Positions 1 through 9,128 of a DNA stretch of 64,000 nt are shown in pieces. Made by a program: the position numbers and the translations under genes. Source of the stretch: Micromonospora sp. R77 (GTDB lineage: Bacteria; Actinomycetota; Actinomycetes; Mycobacteriales; Micromonosporaceae); contig NZ_JALDST010000001.1 of the NCBI RefSeq assembly GCF_022747945.1, positions 4,526,001 through 4,590,000 on the forward strand. The letters are read 5' to 3'. The stretch's first letter is position 1; each line of letters starts with the position of its first letter. The notes beneath the pieces are model-generated. The model saw nothing but the letters and a program-made list of their open reading frames with translations, had not been told where the DNA came from and did not search any database.

Positions 1-1
1 G

Positions 2-730
2 AACGTGCACACCGGTGACACCGTCACGCTCGCGCTCTCCGGGGTCTCCCTGCCCGTCCGGGTGGTCGGCGAGGTCGAGTCGGTCCCCGCCACCACCGAC
101 GCCGAGGCGGGGGTGCTGCTGGACCTGCCCGCCGCGACCGACTGGCTGCTGCGCCGGCAGGGCAGCGTCCGGCCGGTGCCGGAGTGGTGGCTGGCCGGGG
201 ACGGTGCGGTGGCGGCCACCGCGCTGGCCGAGCTGCCCGGGGTGACCGTGCTGGACCGGCAGCAGGTCGCGGCGCAGGCCGCCCGCGACCCGTACTGGCT
301 GGGGGCCCGGACCGGCCTGCTCGCGGCGGCCCTCGGCTCGGTGCTGCTCGCCCTGGTCGGCCTCGCCGTCGACGTGTGGGCCACCACCCGGCACCGGTTG
401 ACCGAGTTCGCGGTGCTGCACACGCTGGGCGCCAACACCCGCCTGCTGGCCCGCGCACTCCTGGCCGAGCAGGCATTCCTGGCCGGTGTCGGGGTCGGCG
501 TCGGCCTGCTGGTCGGGGCCGGGGTCGCGGCGACCATGGTGCCGCTGGTGATCCTCACCCCGGCCGCCGGCCGACCGGTGCCCGACGCGGTGTTCACGCT
601 GCCCTGGACACCGATCGGGCTGACCGCGCTCGGGCTGCTGCTGGTCGCCCTGGCGTTCAGCGCCGTCATCACCACCGGCATCCGCCGGCGGGTGGCGGCC
701 GTGCAGCTACGGATCGGGGGAGAGCGATGA
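2..730 (+). CDS. FtsX-like ABC permease, 5'-truncated by window edge
   Basis: This is the C-terminal part (about 242 residues) of an FtsX/MacB-type permease of an ABC exporter. The frame is open to the window edge, so the true start lies upstream. A periplasmic-type segment at residues 1-100 is followed by a membrane segment (LLALVGLAVDVWATTRHR), the conserved permease loop HTLGANTRLLARALLAEQ, and two further hydrophobic segments before a basic C-terminus. The stop overlaps the start of the next permease (ATGA at 727-730), so the two are translationally coupled and probably form a heterodimeric pair served by the two ATPases downstream. The substrate cannot be read from the sequence; this family moves peptides, lipoproteins or drugs. 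Confidence 0.8.
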   Translation, partial: NVHTGDTVTLALSGVSLPVRVVGEVESVPATTDAEAGVLLDLPAATDWLLRRQGSVRPVPEWWLAGDGAVAATALAELPGVTVLDRQQVAAQAARDPYWLGARTGLLAAALGSVLLALVGLAVDVWATTRHRLTEFAVLHTLGANTRLLARALLAEQAFLAGVGVGVGLLVGAGVAATMVPLVILTPAAGRPVPDAVFTLPWTPIGLTALGLLLVALAFSAVITTGIRRRVAAVQLRIGGER

Positions 731-3446
731 GGGTCGGCGGAGCCGCGCGGCGGGTGCGGGCGTACGGGGGGCACTTCCTGCTCCTCGCGGTGCTGACCAC
801 GGTGACCGCGCTGCTCGTCACGGCGGTCCCCCGGGTCGCCGAGCGGCTCACCGGGCAGGGGCTGCGCGACTACCTGGCCGCCCAGCCGGTGGCGCTGCAC
901 GACCTGACGTACAGCACGCAGGGGGAGCTGATGCCGGGGGCCGGCGTCGAGGTCCTCGCCGGCCGGGCCGGCCAGCTGACGAGCCTCGAGAACGCGATGC
1001 CACCCGCCGTCCGCGCGACCGTCGGCGAGCGCTGGTACGCCGCGCAGACCGCCTTCACCCGACTGCGCGGCCCACGGCTGACCGGCGACAAGGGGCTGGT
1101 CGATCTGAGCCTGCGCGCGATGAGCGGCATCCGGGAGGCGGCCACCCTGGCGGAGGGGCGCTGGCCGACGGCGGGCGCCGCCGCCGACGGGGTGATCGAG
1201 GTGGCCCTCGCCGACACCGTCGCCGGCCCGCTCACGCTGCACGCCGGTGACCGGTTCAGCCTCACCCTGCCCGACCCCGACGGGCAGGTCCGGGTCAGGA
1301 AGGCGCTGCTCCTCGTCGGGGTGTTCCGGCCCGCCGACCGCACCGACGGGATCTGGGACGCGTTGCCGTCGATGCTGCGGGCCACCCCGCCCGCGGGCGA
1401 GGGCGAGCCGTTCCAGATCGTCGGGTTCACCGCCGACGACGGCCTCGCCGCGGCGGTGGCCGCCGGCTGGCCGGTCAGCTTCGGCTGGCGCTACCGGATC
1501 TCCCCGGACCGGATCACCCCGGCCCGGCTCGGCGCGCTGATCGACGGGCTGGCCGCCCTCGACCGGGCCCGGCCCGCCGGGGTCAGCCTCACCCAGGGGG
1601 TGGACGTCCCGCTGCGGCGGTTCGCCGCGTCGCTGTCGGCGGCCCGTACCCTGCTCGCCGTCATCGCCGCCGGGCTGCTCGCCACGCTGGCCGGCCTGAC
1701 CGTGCTGGCCGCCGGCCTGGCGCGCGCCGCCGCCGCACCGAGTACGCTGCTGCGGGCCCGGGGCGGCTCGACGAGCGCCGTGCTCCGCGCGCGCGTTCGC
1801 CGAGTCGGCGCTGGTGCTGCCGGCCGCCGCCGGGGTGGGCTGGCTGCTCGGCGGCCTGTTCCCCGGGTCCGGCGCGCCACTGCGGTACGTCCTGCTGGCG
1901 GCGCTGCTCGCCACCGTGGCGCCGCCCCTCGCGGCGCTGGCCGGGCAGCGGTCGGCCGGCGGACGGAGCGACCTGCTTGCCCGCCGGTCGGGCACCGTGC
2001 GGCTCACCGTCGAGGTGACCGTGCTCGCCGTCGCCGTGCTGGCCGCGTTCCTGCTGCGCCGTCGGGGTCTGGTGCCCGGCGCGGTCGACCCGCTGCTGGT
2101 GTCGGTGCCGGTGCTGCTCGCGGTCGCCGTGGCGCTGCTGGCGGTGCGCGCGTACCCGTGGCCGTTGCGGTTGCTGAGTCGCGCGGCGGCCCGCGCCCGG
2201 GGGAGTGTGGCGTTCCTCGGCACCGCCCGGGCGGGCCGGGCCACCACCACCGGTCCGCTGGTGGTGGTCGTGCTGGCGGTCGCCACCGCCGCGTTCTGCG
2301 GGGTGGTGGCGACCGGCATCGAGGCCGGCCGGGACCGGGCCGCTCCCGGGCCGTGCCGGCGGACGCACTGGTCACCGGCGAGCGGTTCGCCCCGGACACC
2401 GCGACCGAGCTGGCCGCCCTGCCCGGGGTGCGGGCCGTCGCGCCGCTGCTGGTCCAGTCGGCCGGCCGCCCGTACGCCGATTCCGTCGGCCGGCCCAGCG
2501 CGGTCGCCCAGACGCAGGTGCTGCTGGTCGACGGCGACAGGTTCGCCGAGGTGGCCCGCCGCTCCGGTGCCCGGGTGCGGCTGCCGGACGGCCTGCGGCC
2601 GGGCGGCGACGGCTCGACGCCGCTGCCGGCGCTGGCCTCCCGGCGCTCGCCGCCGACCTGGCCGCCGCCGGGTTGGCCGACGGGCGGCGACCGGCCTGGT
2701 TCGACGTGCAGGGCAACCGGCTCCCGGTGCGGGTGGCCGCGACGATCGGTGAGTTCCCGACGATCGACCCGGCCACCGACCGGTTCCTGGTGCTGCCCTG
2801 GCCGGAGCTGCCTGCGGACGGCCCGCATCCGCTGACCCCCACGGGTTTCGTGCTGGCCACCGACGGCCGCGCGGTCGACGCCGCCACGGTACGCCAGGTG
2901 GCGGAGGAGGGGCAGCGCCGCTATCAGCGGGCCGGCGCGGTCACCGGCCGGGAGGCGCTGCCCCCGCAGGTGCGTACCTGGGCCGAGGCCCGCGCGGAAC
3001 TCGGCGGCAGCGGGGTGAACGGACTGCTGGTCTTCGGCTTCATCATGGGCGCGGCCGGCGGCGGGGTGCTGGGTCTGCTCGCCCTCGCGTTCGCGGTGCT
3101 CGCCGGGGCCCGGGGCCGGGGTCAGGTGCTGTCCCGGCTGCGGACCATGGGCCTGTCCCGCCGGCAGTGGCGGGGCCTGCTGCTGGTCGAGCTGACCCCG
3201 CTGGTGCTGGTCTCGGTGCTCACCGGCGCGCTGGTCGGCGCGGTGCTGCCGGTGCTGTTGACGCCGGTGCTCGGGCTGGCCGCGTTCACCGGTGGGGCGG
3301 CGGTACGGGTGCGTTTCGAACCGGGCCTGGTGGCCGGCGTGCTCGGGCTGGCCGTGCTGGCCCTCGGCTTCGCGGTCGCCGTGGAGGCCCTGAACAACCG
3401 CCGGATGCGCCTCGGCGAGGTGCTCCGGCTCGGAGAGGAGAGCTGA
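727..3446 (+). pseudogene. FtsX-like ABC permease, large, broken by three frameshifts
   Basis: This is a permease of about 900 residues in the same operon, starting at the ATG that overlaps the previous stop. The N-terminal part (727 to about 1790) has an N-terminal membrane segment and a large extracytoplasmic domain. Coding then moves frame near 1787-1800 (a CGCGCG run, consistent with loss of two bases), near 2340-2350 and near 2640-2650 (each consistent with loss of one base in a C/G run). In the last frame the protein ends with an FtsX domain containing SRLRTMGLSRRQWRGLLLVE and further membrane segments, stopping 2 bp before the first ATPase. Each piece resumes exactly where the family needs it, so this is either a very recent pseudogene or, more likely, a sequencing artefact. 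If intact it would be the second permease subunit. Confidence 0.75.
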
Positions 3447-3447
3447 G

Positions 3448-4440
3448 ATGACAGCCACCGCCGAGGCGCTTCCGGACCTCGCCGACCTGCAGCGCAGGGC
3501 CGCGCAGCGCGCGGCCGAGCGGGCCGGCGGGCAGGACCGGCTGCGCGGGCACATCGTCTGCGACGGGCTGGTCCGCATCTTCAAGACCGAGGGGGTGGAG
3601 GTGGTCGCCCTGCAGGGGCTCGACCTGGTCATCGACCGGGGGGAGCTGGTGGCCATCGTCGGTGCGTCCGGTTCCGGCAAGTCCACCCTGCTCAACATCC
3701 TCTCCGGGCTGGACACCCCCACCGCCGGCATCGCCCGGGTCGCCGAGTACGACCTGCTGTCCCTGTCGAACCGGCGTCGGCTCAGCTACCGGCGCGAGGT
3801 GGTCGGCTTCGTCTGGCAGCAGACCGGCCGCAACCTGTTGCCGTACCTGACGGCGCGGGAGAACGTCGAGCTGCCGATGAAGCTGGCCGGTGGCCGGGGT
3901 CGGGGTCGACGGGCCCGCCGGGAACGGGCCCGCGAACTGCTCGACCTGGTCGGCGTCGGCTACTGCGCGGACCGGCGACCGGGCCAGTTGAGCGGCGGCG
4001 AGCAGCAGCGCTGCGCGGTGGCCGTCGCAGTCGCCAACGACCCGGAGGTGCTCTTCGCCGACGAGCCGACCGGCGAGCTGGACGAGGCGACCGGCGCGGA
4101 GGTCTTCGCCGCGTTGCGCACCATCAACGCCGAGCTGGGGGTCACCATCGTGGTGGTCACTCACGACCACGCCGTGGCCGGCCAGGTCCGCCGCACCGTC
4201 GCGATCCGCGACGGCCGGACCTCCTCCGAGGTACGTCGCACCGCGCGGATCGGCGCCGACGGCAGCACCGAGCTGGTCAGCGAGGAGTACGCGGTGCTGG
4301 ACCGCACCGGCCGGATGCAGCTGCCGGCGTCCTTCGTCGACGCCCTGTCGCTGCGCGACCGGGTCCGGCTCGACCTGGCACCCGACCACGTCGAGGTGCG
4401 GCCCGGCGACCGGGCGCACGAGGATCGGAGCGAGGCATGA
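3448..4440 (+). CDS. ABC transporter ATP-binding protein (MacB/LolD type)
   Basis: This 330-residue ATPase is the first of two in the exporter operon. It has Walker A GASGSGKST at about residue 71, the ABC signature LSGGEQQRC, Walker B VLFADEPTGELDE and a switch histidine in VVVTHDHAVAG. About 35 residues precede the domain and a 70-residue tail follows it; both are longer than in a minimal LolD-type ATPase. The start is 1 bp after the permease stop. The tail may contact the large permease or mediate regulation; that is inference. It energises export by the FtsX-like permeases rather than import, since no binding-protein gene is present. Confidence 0.88.
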   Translation: MTATAEALPDLADLQRRAAQRAAERAGGQDRLRGHIVCDGLVRIFKTEGVEVVALQGLDLVIDRGELVAIVGASGSGKSTLLNILSGLDTPTAGIARVAEYDLLSLSNRRRLSYRREVVGFVWQQTGRNLLPYLTARENVELPMKLAGGRGRGRRARRERARELLDLVGVGYCADRRPGQLSGGEQQRCAVAVAVANDPEVLFADEPTGELDEATGAEVFAALRTINAELGVTIVVVTHDHAVAGQVRRTVAIRDGRTSSEVRRTARIGADGSTELVSEEYAVLDRTGRMQLPASFVDALSLRDRVRLDLAPDHVEVRPGDRAHEDRSEA

Positions 4441-5201
4441 GCGCACAGGTGTCGGGCCCGCCGGCCGGCCCCACCGGCACCGACGGGGTGGCCCGGGTGG
4501 ACGGGTTGGACGAGGCGGCCCGGCTGGACGAGGTGGTCCGGGTCGACGGGGTGAGCCGCACCTTCGGCCGGGGCGAGCACGCCGTGCACGCCGTCCGGGA
4601 CGTCTCCTTCACCGCCGGCCGGGGCGAGCTGGTCGCGGTCCGGGGCCGGTCGGGCGCCGGCAAGACCACCCTGCTCAACCTGGTCGGCGGGCTGGACCGG
4701 CCGGACAGCGGCCGGGTGCGGGTGGCCGGCCGGGAGGTGACCGGCGCGAGCGAGCGGCACCTGCTGGAGCTACGCCGGGGGACCATCGGCTTCGTCTTCC
4801 AGACCTTCGGGCTGGTGCCGATCCTCAGCGCGGCGGAGAACGTCGGGGTGCCGCTGCGGCTGGCCCGGGTGCCCGCCGCCGAGCGGGAGCAGCGGGTGGC
4901 GGTGCTGCTGGAGCTGGTCGGGCTGGGCGGCCACGCCGCGCAGCGCCCGTACGAGCTGTCGGGCGGGCAGCAGCAGCGGGTGGCGGTGGCCCGGGCCCTG
5001 GCCAACGAGCCGGACCTGCTGATCGCTGACGAGCCGACCGGCCAGCTCGACTCGGAGACCGGCCGATCCATCATGGACCTGCTCCGCGCGGTGGTGCACG
5101 CCCGTGGCATGACCGCGCTGGTGGCGACCCACGACCCGGCCCTGATCGAGCTGGCCGACCGCACCCTCACCCTGCGCGACGGTCGCCTCGCCGCCGACTG
5201 A
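4437..5201 (+). CDS. ABC transporter ATP-binding protein (MacB/LolD type), second copy
   Basis: This 254-residue ATPase starts within the stop of the previous one (ATGA, 4437-4440). It has Walker A GRSGAGKTT, signature LSGGQQQRV, Walker B LLIADEPTGQLD and the H-loop VATHDPAL. Its core length is typical of LolD/MacB nucleotide-binding domains, after a 30-residue acidic N-terminal extension. Two non-identical ATPases paired with two permeases suggest a heteromeric exporter. The operon appears to end here, because the next gene is convergent. Confidence 0.88.
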   Translation: MSAQVSGPPAGPTGTDGVARVDGLDEAARLDEVVRVDGVSRTFGRGEHAVHAVRDVSFTAGRGELVAVRGRSGAGKTTLLNLVGGLDRPDSGRVRVAGREVTGASERHLLELRRGTIGFVFQTFGLVPILSAAENVGVPLRLARVPAAEREQRVAVLLELVGLGGHAAQRPYELSGGQQQRVAVARALANEPDLLIADEPTGQLDSETGRSIMDLLRAVVHARGMTALVATHDPALIELADRTLTLRDGRLAAD

Positions 5202-5885
5202 CCGGTTCAGCACGCCCGGACCGGCAGTGCTGGTCCCGGCAGTCGCGGGGCCGGCAGCGGCGGCTTCGGCAGTGGCGGGTCAGGCCGGCGGCGCCTGACT
5301 CGATGACGGGCCAGCAGAGGGGCCGGTCATGATCCGCGGCCAGGCCCGGCTGGCCATGCCCGGCTGGCAACGCCGCTCCAGAGCGGATGGGTCTGCTCGC
5401 CTCCGTACGAGTTTGATGACGTAAATGAATCGCCCGGCACGCACGACAGGTCGGCGCGGCGCATCTCGCCGACCGCGCCCACGACGGGTTCACTCCGTCG
5501 TCTCGCGTCGCTGCTCGCCGCACGTCGGGCAACTGCTCGGCGGTCTGGTGCCGGTTGGACGACGGCCGTCGCTCCGCTCGGGGGGCGCGGAGACCTTTCC
5601 CGTCGGCCGTCGCTGGTGATTCATCTACGTCATCAAACTCGTAGCCTCTTCAGGAGACTCCGCACCAAGGAGGACGGACAGGGCCGACAGGAACGGACCG
5701 ACCGGAGCGGTCGAACCGCGGGCATCGGTCGAACCGCCGGCACCGGCGGAACCAGCTGGGCCGGCCGAACCGCCGCGATCGGCCGAACCGCCCGGACCGG
5801 GGGACCGGCTAGGTCGACTGGCCGGGCCGGACCCCAGTCGGCGGAGCCATGCCTGGGCGGACGCTCGACGAGGGCTCCGGCGGGA
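5202..5885. other. Convergent intergenic region without a gene
   Basis: This 684-bp stretch lies between the 3' ends of the exporter operon and a membrane-protein gene. I see no credible coding sequence; open frames here have low-complexity Arg/Gly composition. It holds a short run of CCGGCAGT-like imperfect repeats (about 5215-5290), a small element bounded by inverted repeats (5406-5643) and a degenerate repeat around GGTCGAACCGC at about 5695-5800. Confidence 0.6.
5406..5643. repeat. MITE-like element with 26-bp terminal inverted repeats
   Basis: The left end (5406-5431, starting TACGAGTTTGATGAC) and the right end (5618-5643, finishing GTCATCAAACTCGTA) are inverted repeats matching at 25 of 26 positions around about 186 bp of GC-rich DNA with no open frame. 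The ends are AT-rich compared with everything around them. A third, single copy of the motif is present at 41435-41469. No transposase gene is seen, so a non-autonomous element is inferred. Confidence 0.6.
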
Positions 5886-6425
5886 TCAGTCGCGACAGCG
5901 GCGGCGGTGGTAGGCGGCGGTGACGGCGAGCAGCAGCGGGCCCCAGAGCAGCAGGGGGGCGTAGCAGGCCACCAGCAGCGCGAAGCCGGCCGGCGAGAAG
6001 TCCAGGTCGTTGCCCTTGACGACCACGCCCCAGGCGGCGTACCCCCAGATGAGGGTGACCCCGACGGCGCCGGCGGCGGCGGTCGTCACGGCGAACGCCG
6101 GCGGCACCCGGCGGCCGCCGAGCAGCGGCAGCCAGCGGGGGAGCACCTCGCCCCAGGGCTGGACCAGGCCGAGCGAGAGCAGCGCGAGCAACTCGGAGAC
6201 CAGGCTCAGCGAGACGATGTAGACACTCTCGCCGGCACCCAGCCGGACCGGCTCCCCGAACGCCGAGGCACCGATGGGCACGCCGGCGACCAGGGCGATC
6301 CGCCACAGGCCGGACGGCAGGGTGACCAGCGGGATCAGGTGGGCGGCACGGACCGCCCAGGTGGGCGCGAGTCGGCCGTCCCGCGGGTGGGCGAGCCGGC
6401 CGGCCGGTGCGGTGTCGACGTGCAT
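5886..6425 (-). CDS. Integral membrane protein of unknown function
   Basis: This 179-residue protein has four or five hydrophobic segments, at about residues 20-40, 55-80, 100-125 and 140-170, and a short basic C-terminus (YHRRRCRD). I chose the ATG at 6425 because a GAGGAACGGGG ribosome site lies just upstream; a longer frame exists but its extra N-terminus is low-complexity. I recognise no domain. The gene is convergent with the exporter operon and lies downstream of a GNAT gene on the same strand, about 115 bp away, so co-transcription is possible. Confidence 0.6.
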   Translation of the reverse strand: MHVDTAPAGRLAHPRDGRLAPTWAVRAAHLIPLVTLPSGLWRIALVAGVPIGASAFGEPVRLGAGESVYIVSLSLVSELLALLSLGLVQPWGEVLPRWLPLLGGRRVPPAFAVTTAAAGAVGVTLIWGYAAWGVVVKGNDLDFSPAGFALLVACYAPLLLWGPLLLAVTAAYHRRRCRD

Positions 6426-6541
6426 GACTGGTCCCCGTTCCTCGGTTACCCGTCCAGCATCGGTGGGGCCGGACCGGGGCCCATCCCGCGCGGCGGGGAG
6501 CCGGCTCCCCGCCGCGGGGGAGCAGTCGGTGGGTGCCGGCG

Positions 6542-6994
6542 TCACAGGGCCAGCTTCATCCCCTCGTGGCTGGCCACGAAGCCGAGGTCGCGATAGAAGC
6601 GGTGCGCGTCGGCGCGGGACTTGTCGGTGGTGAGCTGCACCAGCGCGCAGCCCCGCCGCCGGGCCTGGTCGACGGCCCAGCCCATCAGCTCCCGGCCGAG
6701 CCCTCGGCCGCGCAGGTCCGACCGGACCCGCACCGACTCGATCAGCGACCGTTCCGCGCCGTGCCGGCCCAACCCCGGGATGTACGTGACCTGCAGACAG
6801 CCGACCACCTCACCCGCCGACTCGGCGACGATCAACTGGTTGCGCGGGTCGGCGTCGATGTCCGCGAACGCCCGCTCGTACGCGGCGTCGACCTCGGTGA
6901 AGTCGCGCGCCTTGCCCAGCACGTCGTCGGCGAGCAGGGCGATGACGGCCGGCAGGTCGGCCCGGACGGCCTCCCGGAAGATCAGATCGGTCAT
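6542..6994 (-). CDS. GNAT family N-acetyltransferase
   Basis: This 150-residue acetyltransferase spans one GNAT fold. The beta4 strand SLIESVRVRSDLRG leads into the acetyl-CoA loop RGRGLGRELM, and the C-terminal ALVQLTTDKSRADAHRFYRD segment with the GF turn is typical of small-molecule or amino-group acetyltransferases. I took the ATG at 6994 (MTDLIFREA) rather than the upstream one because the domain begins there. The substrate is not predictable. It diverges from the K+ channel gene with about 60 bp between the starts. Confidence 0.8.
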   Translation of the reverse strand: MTDLIFREAVRADLPAVIALLADDVLGKARDFTEVDAAYERAFADIDADPRNQLIVAESAGEVVGCLQVTYIPGLGRHGAERSLIESVRVRSDLRGRGLGRELMGWAVDQARRRGCALVQLTTDKSRADAHRFYRDLGFVASHEGMKLAL

Positions 6995-7057
6995 TCCCGC
7001 AGCCTGACACAGGGACACCGGGCGATGTACGGGCGTCGGTTGCGGCCGGCGGGCAGC

Positions 7058-7579
7058 ATGTGCGCCATGGATCTCCTGCTGCTGCCGTTCCGGTGGATCT
7101 ACCGGGGTCTCGTCTGGTTCGCGAACTCACCCCGCACGCTGATCACGTCGTACCTGCTGATGATCGTGGTGGCCGGGATCCTCTACAGCCACGCCGAGCA
7201 CAAGAGCGCCGCCGACTCCGTCTGGTGGGCGGTGGTCACCGCCTCCACCGTCGGGTACGGCGACATCTCACCCACCACCTGGGCGGGGCGCACCCTCGCC
7301 GCGCTGCTCATCTCCACCATGGTGCTGCTGGTCATCCCGCTGATCACCGCGCACTTCGCCAGCCGGCTGATCGTCGACGACGACGCCTTCGAGCACGACG
7401 AGCAGGAGGAGCTGAAGGCCGACGTCCGGCGGCTGCGGGCCCTGCTGGAGGAGATGGCCGCCCGGCAGGGCATCGACGTGCCGGAGCCCGAGCGCCGCGC
7501 CCCGGTCAACGCGCCGGACAGCGAAGCCCCGCTCTGGGAACGGTCAGCGAGATCAGGTAGGCGTCGACGGCGTCGGTGA
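7058..7579 (+). CDS. Two-helix potassium channel (Ion_trans_2)
   Basis: This protein of about 173 residues has two membrane helices around a pore loop carrying the K+ selectivity filter TVGYGD, preceded by WWAVVTAS. After the second helix an acidic, heptad-like segment (EHDEQEELKADVRRLRALLE) suggests a coiled coil or tetramerisation tail. It probably forms a simple KcsA-like tetrameric pore. Start codons ATG 7058 or ATG 7067 are both possible. The 3' end overlaps the convergent peptidase gene by 74 bp, so the Arg-rich last residues are less certain than the core. Confidence 0.82.
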   Translation: MCAMDLLLLPFRWIYRGLVWFANSPRTLITSYLLMIVVAGILYSHAEHKSAADSVWWAVVTASTVGYGDISPTTWAGRTLAALLISTMVLLVIPLITAHFASRLIVDDDAFEHDEQEELKADVRRLRALLEEMAARQGIDVPEPERRAPVNAPDSEAPLWERSARSGRRRRRR

Positions 7580-9095
7580 CGCAGGCCGTCTGCGGGTAGG
7601 CGGTGTGCCCCTCACCCTCCCAGGTCAGCACCCGTCCCACCCCGAGCATCGAGGCCAGCGCCGCGGTCTGCTCGTAGGGCGTGGCCGGGTCGCCGGTGGT
7701 GCCGACCACCACGATCGGCGGTGCGCCCACCGCCCGGCCGGTCGGGTACGGGTCCCGCTGGCCCGGCCACTCCACACAGCCCAGCATGCCCACCGCCAGG
7801 GCCGGACCGAAGAGCGGGTATTTCTGCCGCCACTGCGACTGGAGCTGCCGGATCTGCTCCCGGGTCGGCTTCTCCGTCTCGTCGGCGCAGTTCACCGCCA
7901 GGTTGGCGTCGAAGAGGTTGGAGTAGTGACCGTCGTCCTCCCGGCCCGCGTACGCGTCGGCGAGGCGGAACACCTCCGCCGGGTCGCCGCCGTCCAGCCG
8001 ATCGATCGCCCGGGCCAGCTCCTGCCACCCCGACTCGGTGTAGAGCGAGGAGATGACGGCGTAGAAGACCCAGCCGGCGGTGGCCTCCCGGCCACCCCTG
8101 CCGCGTACCGGGGAGGTCTTCGCCTTGTCGATCGCCGAGGTGACCGCAGCCCGGGCGTCGGGCGCGATCGGGCAGCGACCGGCGTTCGCCGCGCACCAGC
8201 GGGCGAAGTTGTCGAAGGCCCGCTCGAACCCCTTGGCCTGGCTCTCCGAGCCGGCGACCAGCTTCTGCTGCGGGTCCACCGCGCCGTCGAGCACCAGGGC
8301 CCGGACCCGCTGCGGGTAGAGCTGGGCGTACGTCGCGCCGAGCAGGGTGCCGTAGGAGTAGCCCAGGTAGGTGAGCTTGTCGTCGCCGACCGCCGCCCGG
8401 ACCGCGTCAATGTCCCGGGCCGCCTGCTCGGTGCCGTACAGGGGGAGCTGGTCGCCGTACTTGTCGCCGCAGCGCTGCCCGATGCGCCGGTTCAGGTCGG
8501 CGAAGCCGTCGAACGAAGCCTGGCTCGCCGGGTCGGGGTCGTAGCCGAAGCTGGCGTCGAGGTCGGCGTCGGAGATGCACTTGACCGGGCTGGACCGGGC
8601 CACCCCGCGCGGGTCGAAACCGACGATGTCGAAGCGGTCGGTCACCGCGGCCGGCAGCCCGCCGAACGACGGCCCGAAGGAGAGGTAGACGGCGGTGTCC
8701 ACACCGGAGGCCCCCGGACCGCCCGGGTTGATCACCAACGAGCCGATCCGGTCGTGCTGCCGGTTGGACCGGGCCCGCAGCAGCGAGATCTCGAACGTCT
8801 CCCCGGTGCCCGGACCGGCGGTCGCGCCGGTCGTCGCCCCGCCGCCCCAGTTGCGGGGCACGGCGACCCGCGCGCACTCGTAGCGCATCCCCGGTGCCCC
8901 CCGACCGACCAACTGCTCGGCCACCTCGGGACACGCGTGCCAGGTCGGCGTGGTGCCCGGTGCGGCGGCCTCACCCACGGCGTCGGTGGTCGGCGCGAAC
9001 GCGGGCAGCGTGCAGCCGGCGGTCAGCACCACCGCCGCGGCGAACCCGGCCAGTGCGAGCCGGGTCCGGCGGGGCCGGTCGGAGAAGCGGGTCAC
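7506..9095 (-). CDS. TAP-family alpha/beta-hydrolase peptidase, lipoprotein
   Basis: This 529-residue exported hydrolase resembles the Streptomyces tripeptidyl aminopeptidase/Slp group (peptidase family S33). The N-terminus has basic residues, a hydrophobic stretch and the lipobox LTAGC, so it is probably lipid-anchored outside the cell. The oxyanion region GGPGASG, nucleophile elbow GYSYGT, acid loop TTGDPATPYE and catalytic histidine GEGHTAY appear in the expected order, followed by the TAP-like C-terminal cap. It would remove short peptides from the N-termini of proteins or oligopeptides. It is convergent with the K+ channel. Confidence 0.88.
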   Translation of the reverse strand: MTRFSDRPRRTRLALAGFAAAVVLTAGCTLPAFAPTTDAVGEAAAPGTTPTWHACPEVAEQLVGRGAPGMRYECARVAVPRNWGGGATTGATAGPGTGETFEISLLRARSNRQHDRIGSLVINPGGPGASGVDTAVYLSFGPSFGGLPAAVTDRFDIVGFDPRGVARSSPVKCISDADLDASFGYDPDPASQASFDGFADLNRRIGQRCGDKYGDQLPLYGTEQAARDIDAVRAAVGDDKLTYLGYSYGTLLGATYAQLYPQRVRALVLDGAVDPQQKLVAGSESQAKGFERAFDNFARWCAANAGRCPIAPDARAAVTSAIDKAKTSPVRGRGGREATAGWVFYAVISSLYTESGWQELARAIDRLDGGDPAEVFRLADAYAGREDDGHYSNLFDANLAVNCADETEKPTREQIRQLQSQWRQKYPLFGPALAVGMLGCVEWPGQRDPYPTGRAVGAPPIVVVGTTGDPATPYEQTAALASMLGVGRVLTWEGEGHTAYPQTACVTDAVDAYLISLTVPRAGLRCPAR

Positions 9096-9128
9096 GTGGG
9101 AGCCTTCCGTGATCGGTCGACGGCCAGG

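Noticed and set aside
2004..3731. Minus-strand open frame of 575 codons across the exporter permease
   Set aside because: It is antisense to clear FtsX and ABC coding sequence, rich in Arg/Pro/Gln, and has no recognisable domain; it is a GC-codon shadow.
5616..6596. Open frame with GRTAxIGRTA repeats, collagen-like in appearance
   Set aside because: It runs antisense through the membrane-protein gene, and the repeat is degenerate intergenic DNA; no ribosome site is present.
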